A model generated the notes under the pieces. The model had not been told where the DNA came from, made no database searches, and was given only the letters and a program-made list of their open reading frames with translations. Shown here piece by piece: positions 43,961 through 52,811 of a stretch of DNA of 64,000 nucleotides. The translations under genes and the position numbers were made by a program. The DNA is from Mycobacterium adipatum (GTDB lineage: Bacteria > Actinomycetota > Actinomycetes > Mycobacteriales > Mycobacteriaceae), in the NCBI RefSeq assembly GCF_001644575.1, contig NZ_CP015596.1, positions 3,286,001 to 3,350,000 of the forward strand, read 5' to 3'. How positions within the stretch are numbered: position 1 is the stretch's first letter; the number at the start of each line of letters is the position of its first letter.

Positions 43961-44641
43961 TCACTGTTCGCCGTACGAGTCATGCCATCTCCACCAGGCA
44001 TAGGGTGGGCTCTGCGGGTAGCCGGCGGGGGAGTCCTCCCACGACTCCTGACGGCCGAGCGCCGTGATGTCGAGGTAGCTCCAGGTGGTGCCGAATACCT
44101 CGTCGCCGCGGTTGTTGACGAAGTAGGTCCGGTAGACCTGGTCACCGTCGCGGATGAACGCGTTCGTGCCGTGCCACTGGTCGACGCCGAAGTCGATGTC
44201 GAACGCCGTGCCGGATTCTTCGATGATGGTGTACCAGGGGATGGTCCAGCCCATCCGGTCCTTGATGCGGGTGATGTCCTGTTGCGCACCGCGTGAGGCA
44301 TAGACGAGCGTGGTGTCGCGCGCGTTGAGGTGACTCAGGTCGCCGACCTGGTCTGCCATCAACGAGCAGCCGGTGCAACCATGTTCGGGCCAACCGTGTA
44401 CGCCGGGATCCATGAAGGCGCGGTAGACGATGAGTTGCCGTCGGCCGGCGAACAGGTCGAGCAGATTCACCCTGCCGTCCGGGCCGTCGAAGGCGTAGTC
44501 CGCCGGTACCGGTGTCCACGGCATGCGTCGACGCTGCGCGGCCAGCGCATCTCGGGCCCGGGTGAACTCCTTTTCCTTGATCAGCATCGCTGCGTGGGCG
44601 GCCGCCCACGCCTGCCCGTCCACTATCGGTGGTGTCTGCAT
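43961..44641 (-). CDS. DUF899 thioredoxin-like protein
   Basis: 226 residues. LIVYRAFMDPGVHGWPEHGC followed by TGCSLMADQVGDL are hallmark blocks of DUF899 (AhpC/Tsa-like fold with a CxxC-type pair). ARDTTLVYASRGAQQDI and RTYFVNNRGDEVFGTTWSYLDI are also typical. The role may be redox-linked but is unknown. It diverges from an arsR gene, and its promoter region contains the first of two ArsR-like operators. Confidence 0.88.
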   Translation of the reverse strand: MQTPPIVDGQAWAAAHAAMLIKEKEFTRARDALAAQRRRMPWTPVPADYAFDGPDGRVNLLDLFAGRRQLIVYRAFMDPGVHGWPEHGCTGCSLMADQVGDLSHLNARDTTLVYASRGAQQDITRIKDRMGWTIPWYTIIEESGTAFDIDFGVDQWHGTNAFIRDGDQVYRTYFVNNRGDEVFGTTWSYLDITALGRQESWEDSPAGYPQSPPYAWWRWHDSYGEQ

Positions 44642-44673
44642 CGTCGATCCTCTGGTCGCTGCTCCGGCAATTT

Positions 44674-44693
44674 ATTCAACAGTTACGTTGAAT
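44674..44693. promoter_or_regulatory. ArsR-type operator 1
   Basis: ATTCAAC and GTTGAAT are perfect 7-bp arms around a 6-bp spacer, the layout of ArsR-family sites. It lies between the divergent DUF899 and arsR genes, 33 bp before the DUF899 start on the minus strand. Confidence 0.6.
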
Positions 44694-44726
44694 ATTGATC
44701 GAGCACACCACACGGCACCGTTATAG

Positions 44727-44742
44727 TCAACAAGATGGTTGA
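44727..44742. promoter_or_regulatory. ArsR-type operator 2, over the arsR start codon
   Basis: TCAAC-N6-GTTGA repeats the half-sites of operator 1 with the same 6-bp spacing; the centres are 51 bp apart. TATAGT at 44722-44727 fits a -10 element that would start transcription at or next to the ATG at 44735, so the arsR mRNA may be leaderless and the operator would cover both promoter and start codon. Confidence 0.6.
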
Positions 44743-45067
44743 AGATCAGGTGTTGGACCGGGCGTACGCCGCGCTGGCCGATCCCACCCGTCGCCGGTTG
44801 CTGGAAGCGCTGCGCGAAGGTGATGCGCGCATCACCGATCTGGCGGCGCCGCTGCCGATGACGTTCGCGGGGGTGTCCCGACACATCGGGGTGCTGGAGT
44901 CGGCGGGTCTGGTGACTCGCGAGGTGCGCGGTCGCGAGCATTGGCTCTCCCTGCGTCAGGCCGGACTGACCCCGGCCGCACAGTGGATGGACGAGCAGGC
45001 CGACTTCTGGTCGACCCGCGCCGACGCACTTGCCGCGCGGCTGCGTCGCAAGAAGGCCGGCCGATGA
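44735..45067 (+). CDS. ArsR-family transcriptional regulator
   Basis: 110 residues. A winged helix is seen (ALADPTRRRLLEALREGDARI, then VSRHIGVLESAGLVTREVRG). There are no Cys metal-binding residues, so it is probably not a metal sensor. This subtype is usually paired with SRPBCC (AHSA1) genes, as here: its stop overlaps the next start (ATGA). No Shine-Dalgarno sequence precedes the ATG, supporting a leaderless start. It likely represses itself and perhaps the divergent DUF899 gene. Confidence 0.9.
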   Translation: MVEDQVLDRAYAALADPTRRRLLEALREGDARITDLAAPLPMTFAGVSRHIGVLESAGLVTREVRGREHWLSLRQAGLTPAAQWMDEQADFWSTRADALAARLRRKKAGR

Positions 45068-45501
45068 ACGAGACCCGCACGGTGCACGTGCAGCGGGTCA
45101 TGCCCGCCCGGCCCGAAGAGGTATTCGACGAATGGCTGAATCCGGATTCGTTGCGGGAGTGGATGTGTCCGCGCCCGACGCGATGTGTGACGGTGACCGT
45201 GCAGCCGCGGGTCGGCGGGGCCTTCCGTTTCGACGTCGACGACGTCGGGACGAGCGTGCTGATCACCGGACAGTTCGTCGCGATCGAGCGGCCACGATTG
45301 CTCCGTTTCACCTGGACCAACTCGTACTGGGCCGATCCGACGACTACCAGCGTCGTCACGGTGACATTCGAACCTCTCCAGGACGATCAGACGCTGATGT
45401 CCATCGAGCACGCGATGCTGCCCGCCCAGGAGTACGACAACTTCCACCACGGTTGGACCAAGACCGCCGATCAGCTGGCGGACCTGCTCGATGCCGGGTG
45501 A
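45064..45501 (+). CDS. SRPBCC (AHSA1/START-like) protein
   Basis: 145 residues. Its typical AHSA1 features are the N-terminal VHVQRVMPARPEEVFDEW, then PDSLREWMCP, VGGAFRFDV and FTWTNSYWADP, and a C-terminal helix YDNFHHGWTKTADQLADLL. The fold makes a pocket for hydrophobic ligands. It is translationally coupled to arsR through a 4-bp overlap, so the pair may sense and handle the same compound. Ligand unknown. Confidence 0.88.
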   Translation: MNETRTVHVQRVMPARPEEVFDEWLNPDSLREWMCPRPTRCVTVTVQPRVGGAFRFDVDDVGTSVLITGQFVAIERPRLLRFTWTNSYWADPTTTSVVTVTFEPLQDDQTLMSIEHAMLPAQEYDNFHHGWTKTADQLADLLDAG

Positions 45502-45753
45502 GGCCGGACGAGCCGTCGGTGTGCCGAAATTAGGTCGACAGCCCTGGTGTTGGTAGTCTCGTCGAATACGCCGCACTCGTGAGGCGACGTATCTGTGTTC
45601 GGCCGAATCGCGGTCGGGTGCCAGTATCGCCCACTTACGGCCTGTGCCGGCATCGCACACCCAGAACTTGCTCGGATTGGCGACGATCGGTCGCACAACC
45701 AGGCTTGGTCGACATGACGTTCGGCCAGAAGTAAAAAAGAAAGAAGTAAGACC

Positions 45754-45957
45754 ATGGCAGAAGGAACCGTTAAGTGGTTCAACAGCGAAAAGGGCTTCGG
45801 CTTCATCGCTCCTGACGGCGGCGCACCGGACGTGTTCGTGCACTACTCCGAGATCCAGGCCGGCGGATTCCGCAACCTGGAGGAGAACCAGCGGGTGAGT
45901 TTCGAAGTCACCCAGGGCGCCAAGGGCCCGCAGGCGGTCGGCGTCACCGGCCTCTAA
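45754..45957 (+). CDS. cspA: Cold-shock protein, CspA family
   Basis: 67 residues with both RNA-binding motifs, KGFGFI and VFVHYSEI. It binds single-stranded RNA/DNA and loosens structure (M. tuberculosis CspA, Rv3648c, is nearly the same size). The upstream 250 bp has no gene and is probably a long 5' leader; the last 22 bases before the start are purine- and A-rich (AAGTAAAAAAGAAAGAAG), an efficient initiation context. A strong terminator follows. Confidence 0.95.
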   Translation: MAEGTVKWFNSEKGFGFIAPDGGAPDVFVHYSEIQAGGFRNLEENQRVSFEVTQGAKGPQAVGVTGL

Positions 45958-45969
45958 AGACCTACTCGG

Positions 45970-46014
45970 ACCCCCGGGTTCGGCCGTCACACAGTGACCG
46001 CTGAACCCGGGGGT
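45970..46014 (+). terminator. Terminator hairpin after cspA
   Basis: ACCCCCGGGTTC and GAACCCGGGGGT form a perfect 12-bp stem, with an inner GTCAC/GTGAC stem in the loop. It begins 12 bp after the cspA stop. Confidence 0.8.
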
Positions 46015-46096
46015 TCGTGCTTTCCGGAGTTCGTGCGATGACTTTCCCGGCCCCTCCCGGTCTGACTACTGTCGGTGCCGATCCGAGGAGGAACGC

Positions 46097-46741
46097 GTGG
46101 TGCAACTGCTCAGAGTGCAGAATTTCGTGGTGTCGAAGGACGGCTTCGGGGCCGGCCGGGATCAGAGTTTCGAGCGGCCCTTCGGGCACGCGGACCCGCG
46201 GACCATGATGTCCTGGGCGGGAGCCACCGCGAGCTGGCCCAACCGCACCGATCCCGGTGGTAGCCGGGGGATCGACGACTACTTCACCAGGGATTTCACC
46301 CACAACATCGGTGCCGAAATCATGGGCCGCAACAAGTTCAGCCCCCATCGCGGCGCCTGGGCCGACCACGAGTGGAAGGGCTGGTGGGGTGACGAGCCAC
46401 CATTTCACACTCCGGTCTTCGTGCTCACTCATCATGAGCGACCGTCATTTGCTTTGTCGGACACGACATTTCACTTCGTCAACACAGACCCGGGTACCGC
46501 GCTGGCGCAAGCCAGGCAGGCAGCGCAGGGCAAGGATGTGCGGCTCGGCGGCGGAGCGCAGACGATCCGGGAGTTTCTGGACGCCGATCTCGTGGACACC
46601 CTGCACGTGGCGGTGTCGCCGATCGAACTCGGCGGCGGAAGCCGGCTGTGGGAGACACCGGATGACCTGCTCGACAGATTCCACCGCGATGTGGTGCCCA
46701 GTCCGAGCGGCGTGACACACCACATCTTCTGGCGACGCTGA
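46097..46741 (+). CDS. RibD C-terminal/dihydrofolate reductase-like protein
   Basis: 214 residues from a GTG with GAGGAGG upstream. Features match the RibD_C/DHFR-like family: VVSKDGFGAG near the N-terminus, AEIMGRNKFSP, TPVFVLTHHERP, KDVRLGGGAQTIREFLDADL and LHVAVSPIELGGG. Such proteins bind NADPH; substrate unknown. In mycobacteria some influence antifolate susceptibility. It stands alone between the cspA terminator and the ThrE-like gene. Confidence 0.85.
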   Translation: MVQLLRVQNFVVSKDGFGAGRDQSFERPFGHADPRTMMSWAGATASWPNRTDPGGSRGIDDYFTRDFTHNIGAEIMGRNKFSPHRGAWADHEWKGWWGDEPPFHTPVFVLTHHERPSFALSDTTFHFVNTDPGTALAQARQAAQGKDVRLGGGAQTIREFLDADLVDTLHVAVSPIELGGGSRLWETPDDLLDRFHRDVVPSPSGVTHHIFWRR

Positions 46742-46852
46742 CAGCGCGGCGCGTCCCGGCTGACGCCGGTAAACGTAAGCGCCACCAGGGATTTGCCATC
46801 GGATCGACACGGGGCCGCACCGTTGCGCGGCACGGCAGTATCGTGTCCGGTG

Positions 46853-48451
46853 ATGGTTTCCGATCGGTCCGAGGGCGCGGCCCGCACACGTCGCAGTCTG
46901 CGGGGCGCCCTTCGTGGTCGCCGCGACCCGGCGCCGGTGGCCGGTCAGCGACGACGCAGCGCCACCCACGTCGGCGACGTGCACACCCGCAAGGTCCTCG
47001 ACCTCACCATCCGGCTCGCCGAGGTGATGTTGTCCTCCGGATCGGGCACCGCCGACATCGGCGCGACCGCGCAGGACGTCGCGGCGGCCTACCAACTCAG
47101 CGACTGCGTCGTCGACATCACCTTCTCCACGATCATCGTCTCGGCGTTGCCCACCGTCGACAGCCCCCCGCTGACCATCGTCCGCTCGGTCCGCCACCGC
47201 GCCACCGATTACACCCGGTTGGCCGAACTGGACAAGTTGGTTCGGCGCGTCACCTGTGGCGGCGTCACCGTCGACCAGGCACATGACGCGATGGACGTGC
47301 TCAGCGAACGGCCGCATCCCTATCCGCGGTGGATGGCGACCGTCTGCTGGGCGGGGTTCGCGCTCGGCATCGCGATGCTGCTGGGCGGCACCTGGCAGAT
47401 CTGCCTCCTCGCCACGATCACCTCGGCAGTCATCGACCGGGTGGGCCGGCTGCTCAACAGCGTCGGCACCCCGTTCTTCTTCCAGCACGCCGTGGGTGCC
47501 GCCATCGCGACCCTGGTGGCCGTGGCCGCCTACCGATTCGCCGACCAGAACCCGACGGCACTGGTGGCCACCGGAATCGTGATGCTGCTGTCCGGGATGA
47601 CACTGGTCGGGTCGGTGCAGGACGCGCTGACCGGGTACATGGTCACCGCGGTCGGGCGGCTCGGCGACGCGCTGTTCCTCACGGCCGGCATCGTGGTGGG
47701 CATCGTGGCCGGCCTGCAGATCGCGACGCTGGCCGGGATCCAGATCGCCCTGCACATCGACGCGACCCAGACGATCATCGTGCCCAGCGGCACGCTGCGG
47801 ATCGGCATTGCGGTGTTCGGTGCCGCGCTGGCCGGAGTGTGCCTGACCTTGGCGAGCTATGCGCCGCTGCGGTCGGTGGTGACCGCCGGCGTCGCGGCCG
47901 GCGCCGCCCAGGCCGTGCTGATCGGCTTGGGGCACGCGCAGTTCGGGGTCGTGCTGGCGACCGGCATCGCGTCCGTGGGCGTCGGCCTGTTCGCGACACT
48001 GACCTCGATCCGGCGTCAGGCGCCGGCGCTGGTGATCGCGACCGCCGGCATCACGCCGATGCTCCCGGGCCTGGCGGTGTTCCGGTCGGTGTTCTACTTC
48101 GCCGTCGACGAGCGATTCCTGGACGGCATCGCGCAGCTGTTGTCGGCGGTGGCCATCGCCCTGGCGATCGGTAGCGGCGTGGTGATGGGTGAACTGCTCG
48201 GGTCTCCGCTGCGGTACCGGGCGGGCCGGGTCGGCGACTTCGTGCGCATCGAAGGGCCGCCAGGTCTGCGCCGCGCCGTGGGCCGGGTGGTGCGCCTGCA
48301 ACCGGCCGAGAACCCGCCCCCGACCGGTGCGCCCACCCCGCGCGCCCAGAGTGTGGCCCTGGAACCCGAGACCGTGTCCGAGGACCCGGTCGACGCCGCG
48401 TCGCAGAGCACCACCGACACCGACAGCGGGGACGACAACGCCGCGATGTAG
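46853..48451 (+). CDS. ThrE-type threonine/serine exporter family protein
   Basis: 532 residues from the ATG at 46853. A soluble N-terminal part (about 170 residues; LTIRLAEVMLSSGSGTADIG, VDITFSTIIVSA) holds the ThrE catalytic-like domain. Ten or so membrane helices follow (WMATVCWAGFALGIAML onward), then an acidic cytoplasmic tail from about residue 480. This matches Corynebacterium ThrE and M. tuberculosis Rv3737, which export small amino acids. The extended C-terminal tail is low complexity. Confidence 0.88.
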   Translation: MVSDRSEGAARTRRSLRGALRGRRDPAPVAGQRRRSATHVGDVHTRKVLDLTIRLAEVMLSSGSGTADIGATAQDVAAAYQLSDCVVDITFSTIIVSALPTVDSPPLTIVRSVRHRATDYTRLAELDKLVRRVTCGGVTVDQAHDAMDVLSERPHPYPRWMATVCWAGFALGIAMLLGGTWQICLLATITSAVIDRVGRLLNSVGTPFFFQHAVGAAIATLVAVAAYRFADQNPTALVATGIVMLLSGMTLVGSVQDALTGYMVTAVGRLGDALFLTAGIVVGIVAGLQIATLAGIQIALHIDATQTIIVPSGTLRIGIAVFGAALAGVCLTLASYAPLRSVVTAGVAAGAAQAVLIGLGHAQFGVVLATGIASVGVGLFATLTSIRRQAPALVIATAGITPMLPGLAVFRSVFYFAVDERFLDGIAQLLSAVAIALAIGSGVVMGELLGSPLRYRAGRVGDFVRIEGPPGLRRAVGRVVRLQPAENPPPTGAPTPRAQSVALEPETVSEDPVDAASQSTTDTDSGDDNAAM

Positions 48452-48455
48452 CCGT

Positions 48456-49583
48456 CTACAGCGCGTCGAGCGTCTCCGCGGCCAGCCCGAAAGCCAGCGT
48501 CATGCCCAGCCCGGTCGTCACGGTCACCGAGCTGACCGTCGGCTCGTGTCGGGCACGCAGGACGTCGGTGCGCCCGCTGGAGGCGTAGACACCCTGCCAG
48601 CGCTGCAGCACGTCCAACCGATCGACCCCGAGGATTCGGCTGATTCCGCCGAGCAGGTGCGCGGAGACCTCCTCGTCGAGGAACGGGGGCGCGGTGAGGC
48701 CGTAATGGTGCGAATCCCCGATCAGCAGGGTGCCGTCGGGCCGGCGGGTGAACATCATGTTCGCGCCGAGCTCCAACAGTTCGGGGTTGCCGCGTTCGAG
48801 CTCTGCCCGCACCGGGGCGGCCGCAGCCAGCTTCGCCATACCCGCATACCGCAACATCGAGGTTCCGGTCAGCACCGCCGAATCCAGCGCGAAGCCTGCA
48901 GGCGCTCGCACCAGCGCCATCTGCAACCGGCACCGCTCGACGGCGTTGTCTTCGGCGGTCTTCGGATACAGCAGATCCAGATCGTGGCCGACACACACCA
49001 GCACGTGACGACCGCGCACCACCCCGCGGCTGGTGTGCACCGCTGCATCGGTGCACCGCACGGCATTGGTGCGCCAGTGCATCCGCACTCCGGGCTGATC
49101 GGCGAGCCAAGCGGCGATGGTGGCGACCGTGGACCGCGGATCGACGCGCAGATCCGCCGGCAGCAATGCCGCACCGACGATCGTGGGATCGGGTGTGCGG
49201 GCGGGTCCGCCCAGCCTGGAGGTGGCCTCGTCCGCTGTCAGCAGCCGGACCGCTTCGGCGCCACGCCGGTCGCGGAACTCCTCGATCAGGGCGGCCTCGG
49301 CAGGACTGCGGGCCAGCACGATGGCGCCCGCCTCCGGCGCCCAGAACCCGCACTGCGCTGCCGTGCGTAACCAGCCGCGCCGGGACGCCTGGGCCGTCTC
49401 CAGCAGGGCGGGGTCCTGCGCGGTGATGCAGGCGTGGCCGAAATTGCGCACCGAGGCGCCGACGGCTTCGGCGTCGCGTTCGACGATCTCCACGGTCAGT
49501 CCGCGGTGCACGGCCTCGACCGCGTGCGCGAGGCCGATGATCCCTGCCCCGACGATGACCAAATCCGGGATCGCAGCACTCAT
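48456..49583 (-). CDS. FAD-dependent oxidoreductase (DAO family, TIGR03364-like)
   Basis: 375 residues from the ATG at 49583 (MSAAIPDLVIVGAGIIGLAH). The dinucleotide motif GAGIIG is followed by VERDAEAVGASVRNFGHACI. The DAO-type C-terminal strand is visible in LQRWQGVYASSGRT and VTTGLGMTLAFGLA. The TIGR03364 group is sometimes found with phosphonate catabolism, but no such genes are near. Substrate unknown. It converges with the ThrE-like gene (4 bp between stops). Confidence 0.87.
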   Translation of the reverse strand: MSAAIPDLVIVGAGIIGLAHAVEAVHRGLTVEIVERDAEAVGASVRNFGHACITAQDPALLETAQASRRGWLRTAAQCGFWAPEAGAIVLARSPAEAALIEEFRDRRGAEAVRLLTADEATSRLGGPARTPDPTIVGAALLPADLRVDPRSTVATIAAWLADQPGVRMHWRTNAVRCTDAAVHTSRGVVRGRHVLVCVGHDLDLLYPKTAEDNAVERCRLQMALVRAPAGFALDSAVLTGTSMLRYAGMAKLAAAAPVRAELERGNPELLELGANMMFTRRPDGTLLIGDSHHYGLTAPPFLDEEVSAHLLGGISRILGVDRLDVLQRWQGVYASSGRTDVLRARHEPTVSSVTVTTGLGMTLAFGLAAETLDAL

Positions 49584-49723
49584 GTGGCCCATCTTCGGAT
49601 GCCGCCGATCCCGGTGATGCGTGGGGTGGATTCGTTCACCAGCGGTTTGACTGCTCGTCACCTCCGGCGCCCTCGGGCCCTATCGGTGACGCGGACGACG
49701 ACGAGGCGCTAGCCTTTTGACCC

Positions 49724-50380
49724 ATGACCGATCGACAGCGTGCAGCGACGCGCTCCACCGTCAAGCTCGCGCTGGCGACGACCCTGCTGGCCGGGGGCGC
49801 GGTGTTCACCGCGGGGCTGGCCGCCGCCGAGCCGGCACCGCTGGTGCCACCGGGGGATCCGGCCGCGCCGGTCCCGGGTCAGCCGGTGGCCGTGAATCCC
49901 GACGAGCTGGTGGCCGCCCCACCGGCCCCGCCGCCGGTCGGCGCGCCGCCGGTGCCGGAGATGACCAATCCGGCCTACGGGCAGGGTTCCTCCGGTGGTG
50001 GGCTCGGCTACATCCGGGATCTGTGGAACGCCGCGCGATCGCCCGACCCGATGGCTGCGTTCTCCGAAGCCGGCACGGCCGCATTGCCCCAGGGAGCGCC
50101 CCCCGGAGCCGGTCCGGCGCCCAAACTCCCGCCCGGCTACATGTCGCTGACCGATCCGTCCTCGTCGACGCCGTCGTTGCAGGGCACCCCGCAGGTCGGC
50201 GGCCCGCCGCTGCCGCCGGGGTTCGTGTCGCTGTCGGATCCCAATCCGCCGGCGGACGTACTGCCCATCGGTGCACCCGGTGCGGCCCCGGCTGGGGTTC
50301 CTGCGCCGGGCGCACCCGTTCCGCCACCGGCCCCGGCGCCGCTGCCGCCGACGATCATCCAGCAGGGTCCGCTGGGCTGA
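49724..50380 (+). CDS. Exported proline-rich protein
   Basis: 218 residues. A signal peptide (LALATTLLAGGAVFTAGLAAA-EP) is followed by a Pro/Ala-rich chain with a short ordered part (GLGYIRDLWNAARSPDP) and two similar segments LPPGYMSLTDPSS and LPPGFVSLSDPNP about 40 residues apart. It is probably surface or periplasmic. No enzymatic motif. One base separates its stop from that of the convergent S4 gene. Confidence 0.75.
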   Translation: MTDRQRAATRSTVKLALATTLLAGGAVFTAGLAAAEPAPLVPPGDPAAPVPGQPVAVNPDELVAAPPAPPPVGAPPVPEMTNPAYGQGSSGGGLGYIRDLWNAARSPDPMAAFSEAGTAALPQGAPPGAGPAPKLPPGYMSLTDPSSSTPSLQGTPQVGGPPLPPGFVSLSDPNPPADVLPIGAPGAAPAGVPAPGAPVPPPAPAPLPPTIIQQGPLG

Positions 50381-50381
50381 T

Positions 50382-50747
50382 TCAGCCCAGACCGGCCCGC
50401 CACTTCTCCAGGACCCTGCGGTCGCGTTTGGTCGGCCGCCCGGCACCGCGGTCGCGCACGGCCACCGGCACGACGGTCGTCGGCGGCACGACGGGCGTGC
50501 GATCCAGATAGCAGGTCACCGCGTCGGCGGCGCCGACCCGTTTCTGGATGACCCGCACCACCTCGACGATCCGGGCGCGTTCACCGACCAAGGCCTTCAC
50601 CGTGTCGCCCGGCACGACCGTGGCCGACGGTTTCGCGACCCGGTCGTTGATCCGCACGTGGCCGCCCCGGCAGGCCGCGGCCGCGTCGGGCCGGGTCTTG
50701 GTCAGTCGGACCGCCCACAGCCAGCGGTCTATCCGCGTCGACTCCAT
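50382..50747 (-). CDS. S4-domain RNA-binding protein (Hsp15/HslR-like)
   Basis: 121 residues. The S4 domain is at residues 1-60: RIDRWLWAVRLTKTRPDA followed by CRGGHVRINDRVAKPSATV. The tail is basic. E. coli Hsp15 binds stalled 50S subunits with nascent chains and rescues them; an equivalent role is plausible here. Confidence 0.9.
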   Translation of the reverse strand: MESTRIDRWLWAVRLTKTRPDAAAACRGGHVRINDRVAKPSATVVPGDTVKALVGERARIVEVVRVIQKRVGAADAVTCYLDRTPVVPPTTVVPVAVRDRGAGRPTKRDRRVLEKWRAGLG

Positions 50748-50787
50748 CGCTCCATCATGACCGACCGTGGTCGGCGACGGTGCGCGT

Positions 50788-51498
50788 CTACACCTTGGCT
50801 GCGGCGTACGCCGCGGCCTCGTTGGTCATCCCGTTCATCGGGTACATGGCGTGTGCGAGGGACGGCATCGCACCGGGTGTGCCGTCACAGATCGTGTCAC
50901 CGGGTGCGCACAGTTCCACGGTCTTGGGCGCATACCGGGGCCCGATGCTGCTCAGCGGTGCACCGAACTGCCTGAGGAACGCCTCGGATGGGTTGCCCAT
51001 CAGTACCACCGCGGCGACGTGGTCGGACACGTCGTCGGGCAGCGGATTCGGAATGGACGACACATACTCGGCGGGTATGCCGTCGGGGATCGCGGCGGCG
51101 GTGACATATCCGGCCACCACCGCGCCCTGAGAAAAGCCGCCGAGTACCACCCGAGTGTCCGGGCACGCCGCGGCGGTCGCCTGGATATGGTTTCCGGCAT
51201 CCCGAACGCCTTCGACCACGTTCTGGGCGAAGGCGATTCGGTCACCGAAGTTGTCGCTGGCGGGATAGTTCACCGGGTACACCGACACCGACTTGCCGGG
51301 CGTCTGCGCGCGTAACGCGTCGACGAATGCCTGGCCGGTGCCGCCGACCCCGGGTGCCTCGGCGGTTCCGCGGGCGAAGACGACTTCGACATCGGGGCAA
51401 GGTTCCGCGGTGGCGGCGGGCGCCGTGGCGGCGGCCACCATGCCCGAGGCGATCAGGGCGCCGGACCCGAGAAACCGCGCGATTCGACCAACACTCAT
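50788..51498 (-). CDS. Cutinase-like serine esterase (Culp) 1
   Basis: 236 residues from an ATG with AAGGAGT upstream. A signal peptide (ALIASGMVAAATAPAATA-EP) precedes the cutinase domain: PCPDVEVVFARGT, the nucleophile elbow GGFSQGAVVAG (Ser123), the Asp in GDTICDG and His in SLAHAMYPMNG. Cys pairs are in place. It acts outside the membrane on lipid esters. It is the first of three paralogues within 3.5 kb, all on the minus strand. Confidence 0.93.
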   Translation of the reverse strand: MSVGRIARFLGSGALIASGMVAAATAPAATAEPCPDVEVVFARGTAEAPGVGGTGQAFVDALRAQTPGKSVSVYPVNYPASDNFGDRIAFAQNVVEGVRDAGNHIQATAAACPDTRVVLGGFSQGAVVAGYVTAAAIPDGIPAEYVSSIPNPLPDDVSDHVAAVVLMGNPSEAFLRQFGAPLSSIGPRYAPKTVELCAPGDTICDGTPGAMPSLAHAMYPMNGMTNEAAAYAAAKV

Positions 51499-51647
51499 CA
51501 GCGAAACTCCTTCGGGATGTGCCATGCCGCCGCCGATGACGGCTTGTGGGTCTGTACCCGTGATGTATGCCACCCAAACGGCGCGATGACTTCGACGCCT
51601 CATCGGGGTCGGATAGGGAACCACCGACAAGCAGAGGAGCACCCATC

Positions 51648-51950
51648 GTGGAGAACGTCGCCGGATACATCGTCGCCGGACACATCGTTGTCGAACCGGG
51701 AGATCGGGACACCTACCTGGCCGGCTGCATCAGCGTCGTGCGAGCGGCGCGACAGGCGAACGGCTGCCTGGACTTCGCCGTCTCCGCCGACCCGGTGGAG
51801 CCCGGCCGGGTCAATGTCTACGAGCGCTGGCAATCGCGGGCCGCCGTCGAGGAGTTCCGGGGCAGCGGCCCCTCCGAAGAGCTCGGCGCGGCCATATCGG
51901 AGGTGGTGGTGTCCGAGTACGAAGTCGTGCAGGTGCGGAATCTGAGCTGA
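51648..51950 (+). CDS. Antibiotic biosynthesis monooxygenase (ABM) domain protein
   Basis: 100 residues from the GTG at 51648, with AGAGGAG upstream (a longer frame from 51567 is not needed). The ferredoxin-like ABM pattern is clear: VAGHIVVEPGDRDTYLAGC, CLDFAVSADPVEPGRVNVYE and RWQSRAAVEEFRGSGPS. Members use molecular oxygen or simply bind small aromatics. It lies between two cutinases on the opposite strand. Confidence 0.85.
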   Translation: MENVAGYIVAGHIVVEPGDRDTYLAGCISVVRAARQANGCLDFAVSADPVEPGRVNVYERWQSRAAVEEFRGSGPSEELGAAISEVVVSEYEVVQVRNLS

Positions 51951-51955
51951 CGCAC

Positions 51956-52696
51956 TCAGGTGGCCGACGTCGGCGTCGGCCCGGCAGCGATGGCGTTGGC
52001 CACGAAATCGGCGGCCTGCTGGGCCATGCCGTTGGACTTGTAGGAACTGTGGGCGCTGCGGTCCAGGCCGCCGGGGAAGCAGACCGGATCGCCCTGGGCG
52101 CACAATTGCACGGTCTTGGCCGCATACTGCGCGCCCACCGTGACCGGCGGTGCGTCATGGTCGACGAGGTTGAGGAACCAATTGTCGGGAGTGCCGAACA
52201 GCGCCACGGCCGCCACGTGGGGGGAGACCGATGCCGGCATCGGGCCGATATTGTCCGGCAGTGTGAGTCCGGCGGGGATGGTGTCGAAGGTGGTGTAGCC
52301 GGCCACCGCCGCGCCCTGCGAGTACCCGCCCAGGACGATCTTGGTGTCCGGGCAGTTCGCTGCCATGGTCTCAATCCTGTTGCTGGCGTCGGCGATACCG
52401 GCGGTGGCGGCCTCAAAGTCCAGTGAAGCAGGATAATTCACCCCGTAGACGTCCACGGATTCGCCACCCAGCCGGTTGGTGAGCGCATCGACGAACGCCT
52501 GTCCGGTGGCCCCGACACCCGGTGCCTCGAACGTGCCGCGGGCGAAGACCACCTCGACATCCGGGCACGGTTCTCCATTGGCCGCAAAGGCTTTCGCGGC
52601 CGTCAACGGCCCCATGGTCGCGACCAGGAACAGCGCGGCGGCGCTCAGGTAGGCGACGCGGTGTGATCGGCGGATGTACGACATCGTGGTGGCCAT
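51956..52696 (-). CDS. Cutinase-like serine esterase (Culp) 2
   Basis: 246 residues from an ATG. Signal peptide LSAAALFLVATMGPLTAAKA then the cutinase domain (PCPDVEVVFARGTFEAPG, GGYSQGAAVAG, GDPVCFPGG, SAHSSYKSNGM). Its mature part is similar to the neighbouring two cutinases, especially around the CPDVEVVFARGT segment. The C-terminal tail is short (PTPTSAT). Extracellular. Confidence 0.93.
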   Translation of the reverse strand: MATTMSYIRRSHRVAYLSAAALFLVATMGPLTAAKAFAANGEPCPDVEVVFARGTFEAPGVGATGQAFVDALTNRLGGESVDVYGVNYPASLDFEAATAGIADASNRIETMAANCPDTKIVLGGYSQGAAVAGYTTFDTIPAGLTLPDNIGPMPASVSPHVAAVALFGTPDNWFLNLVDHDAPPVTVGAQYAAKTVQLCAQGDPVCFPGGLDRSAHSSYKSNGMAQQAADFVANAIAAGPTPTSAT

Positions 52697-52811
52697 TTCG
52701 GTCCTTCGTCCGGGGTGATCTTGAATGTGGTGATCAGCATCCTCCCGATCGGTGCCGCGGCGCATTGACGCAGACGCCACTGCCGGTCTTCCTGCTAGCA
52801 CTACCACCGGC

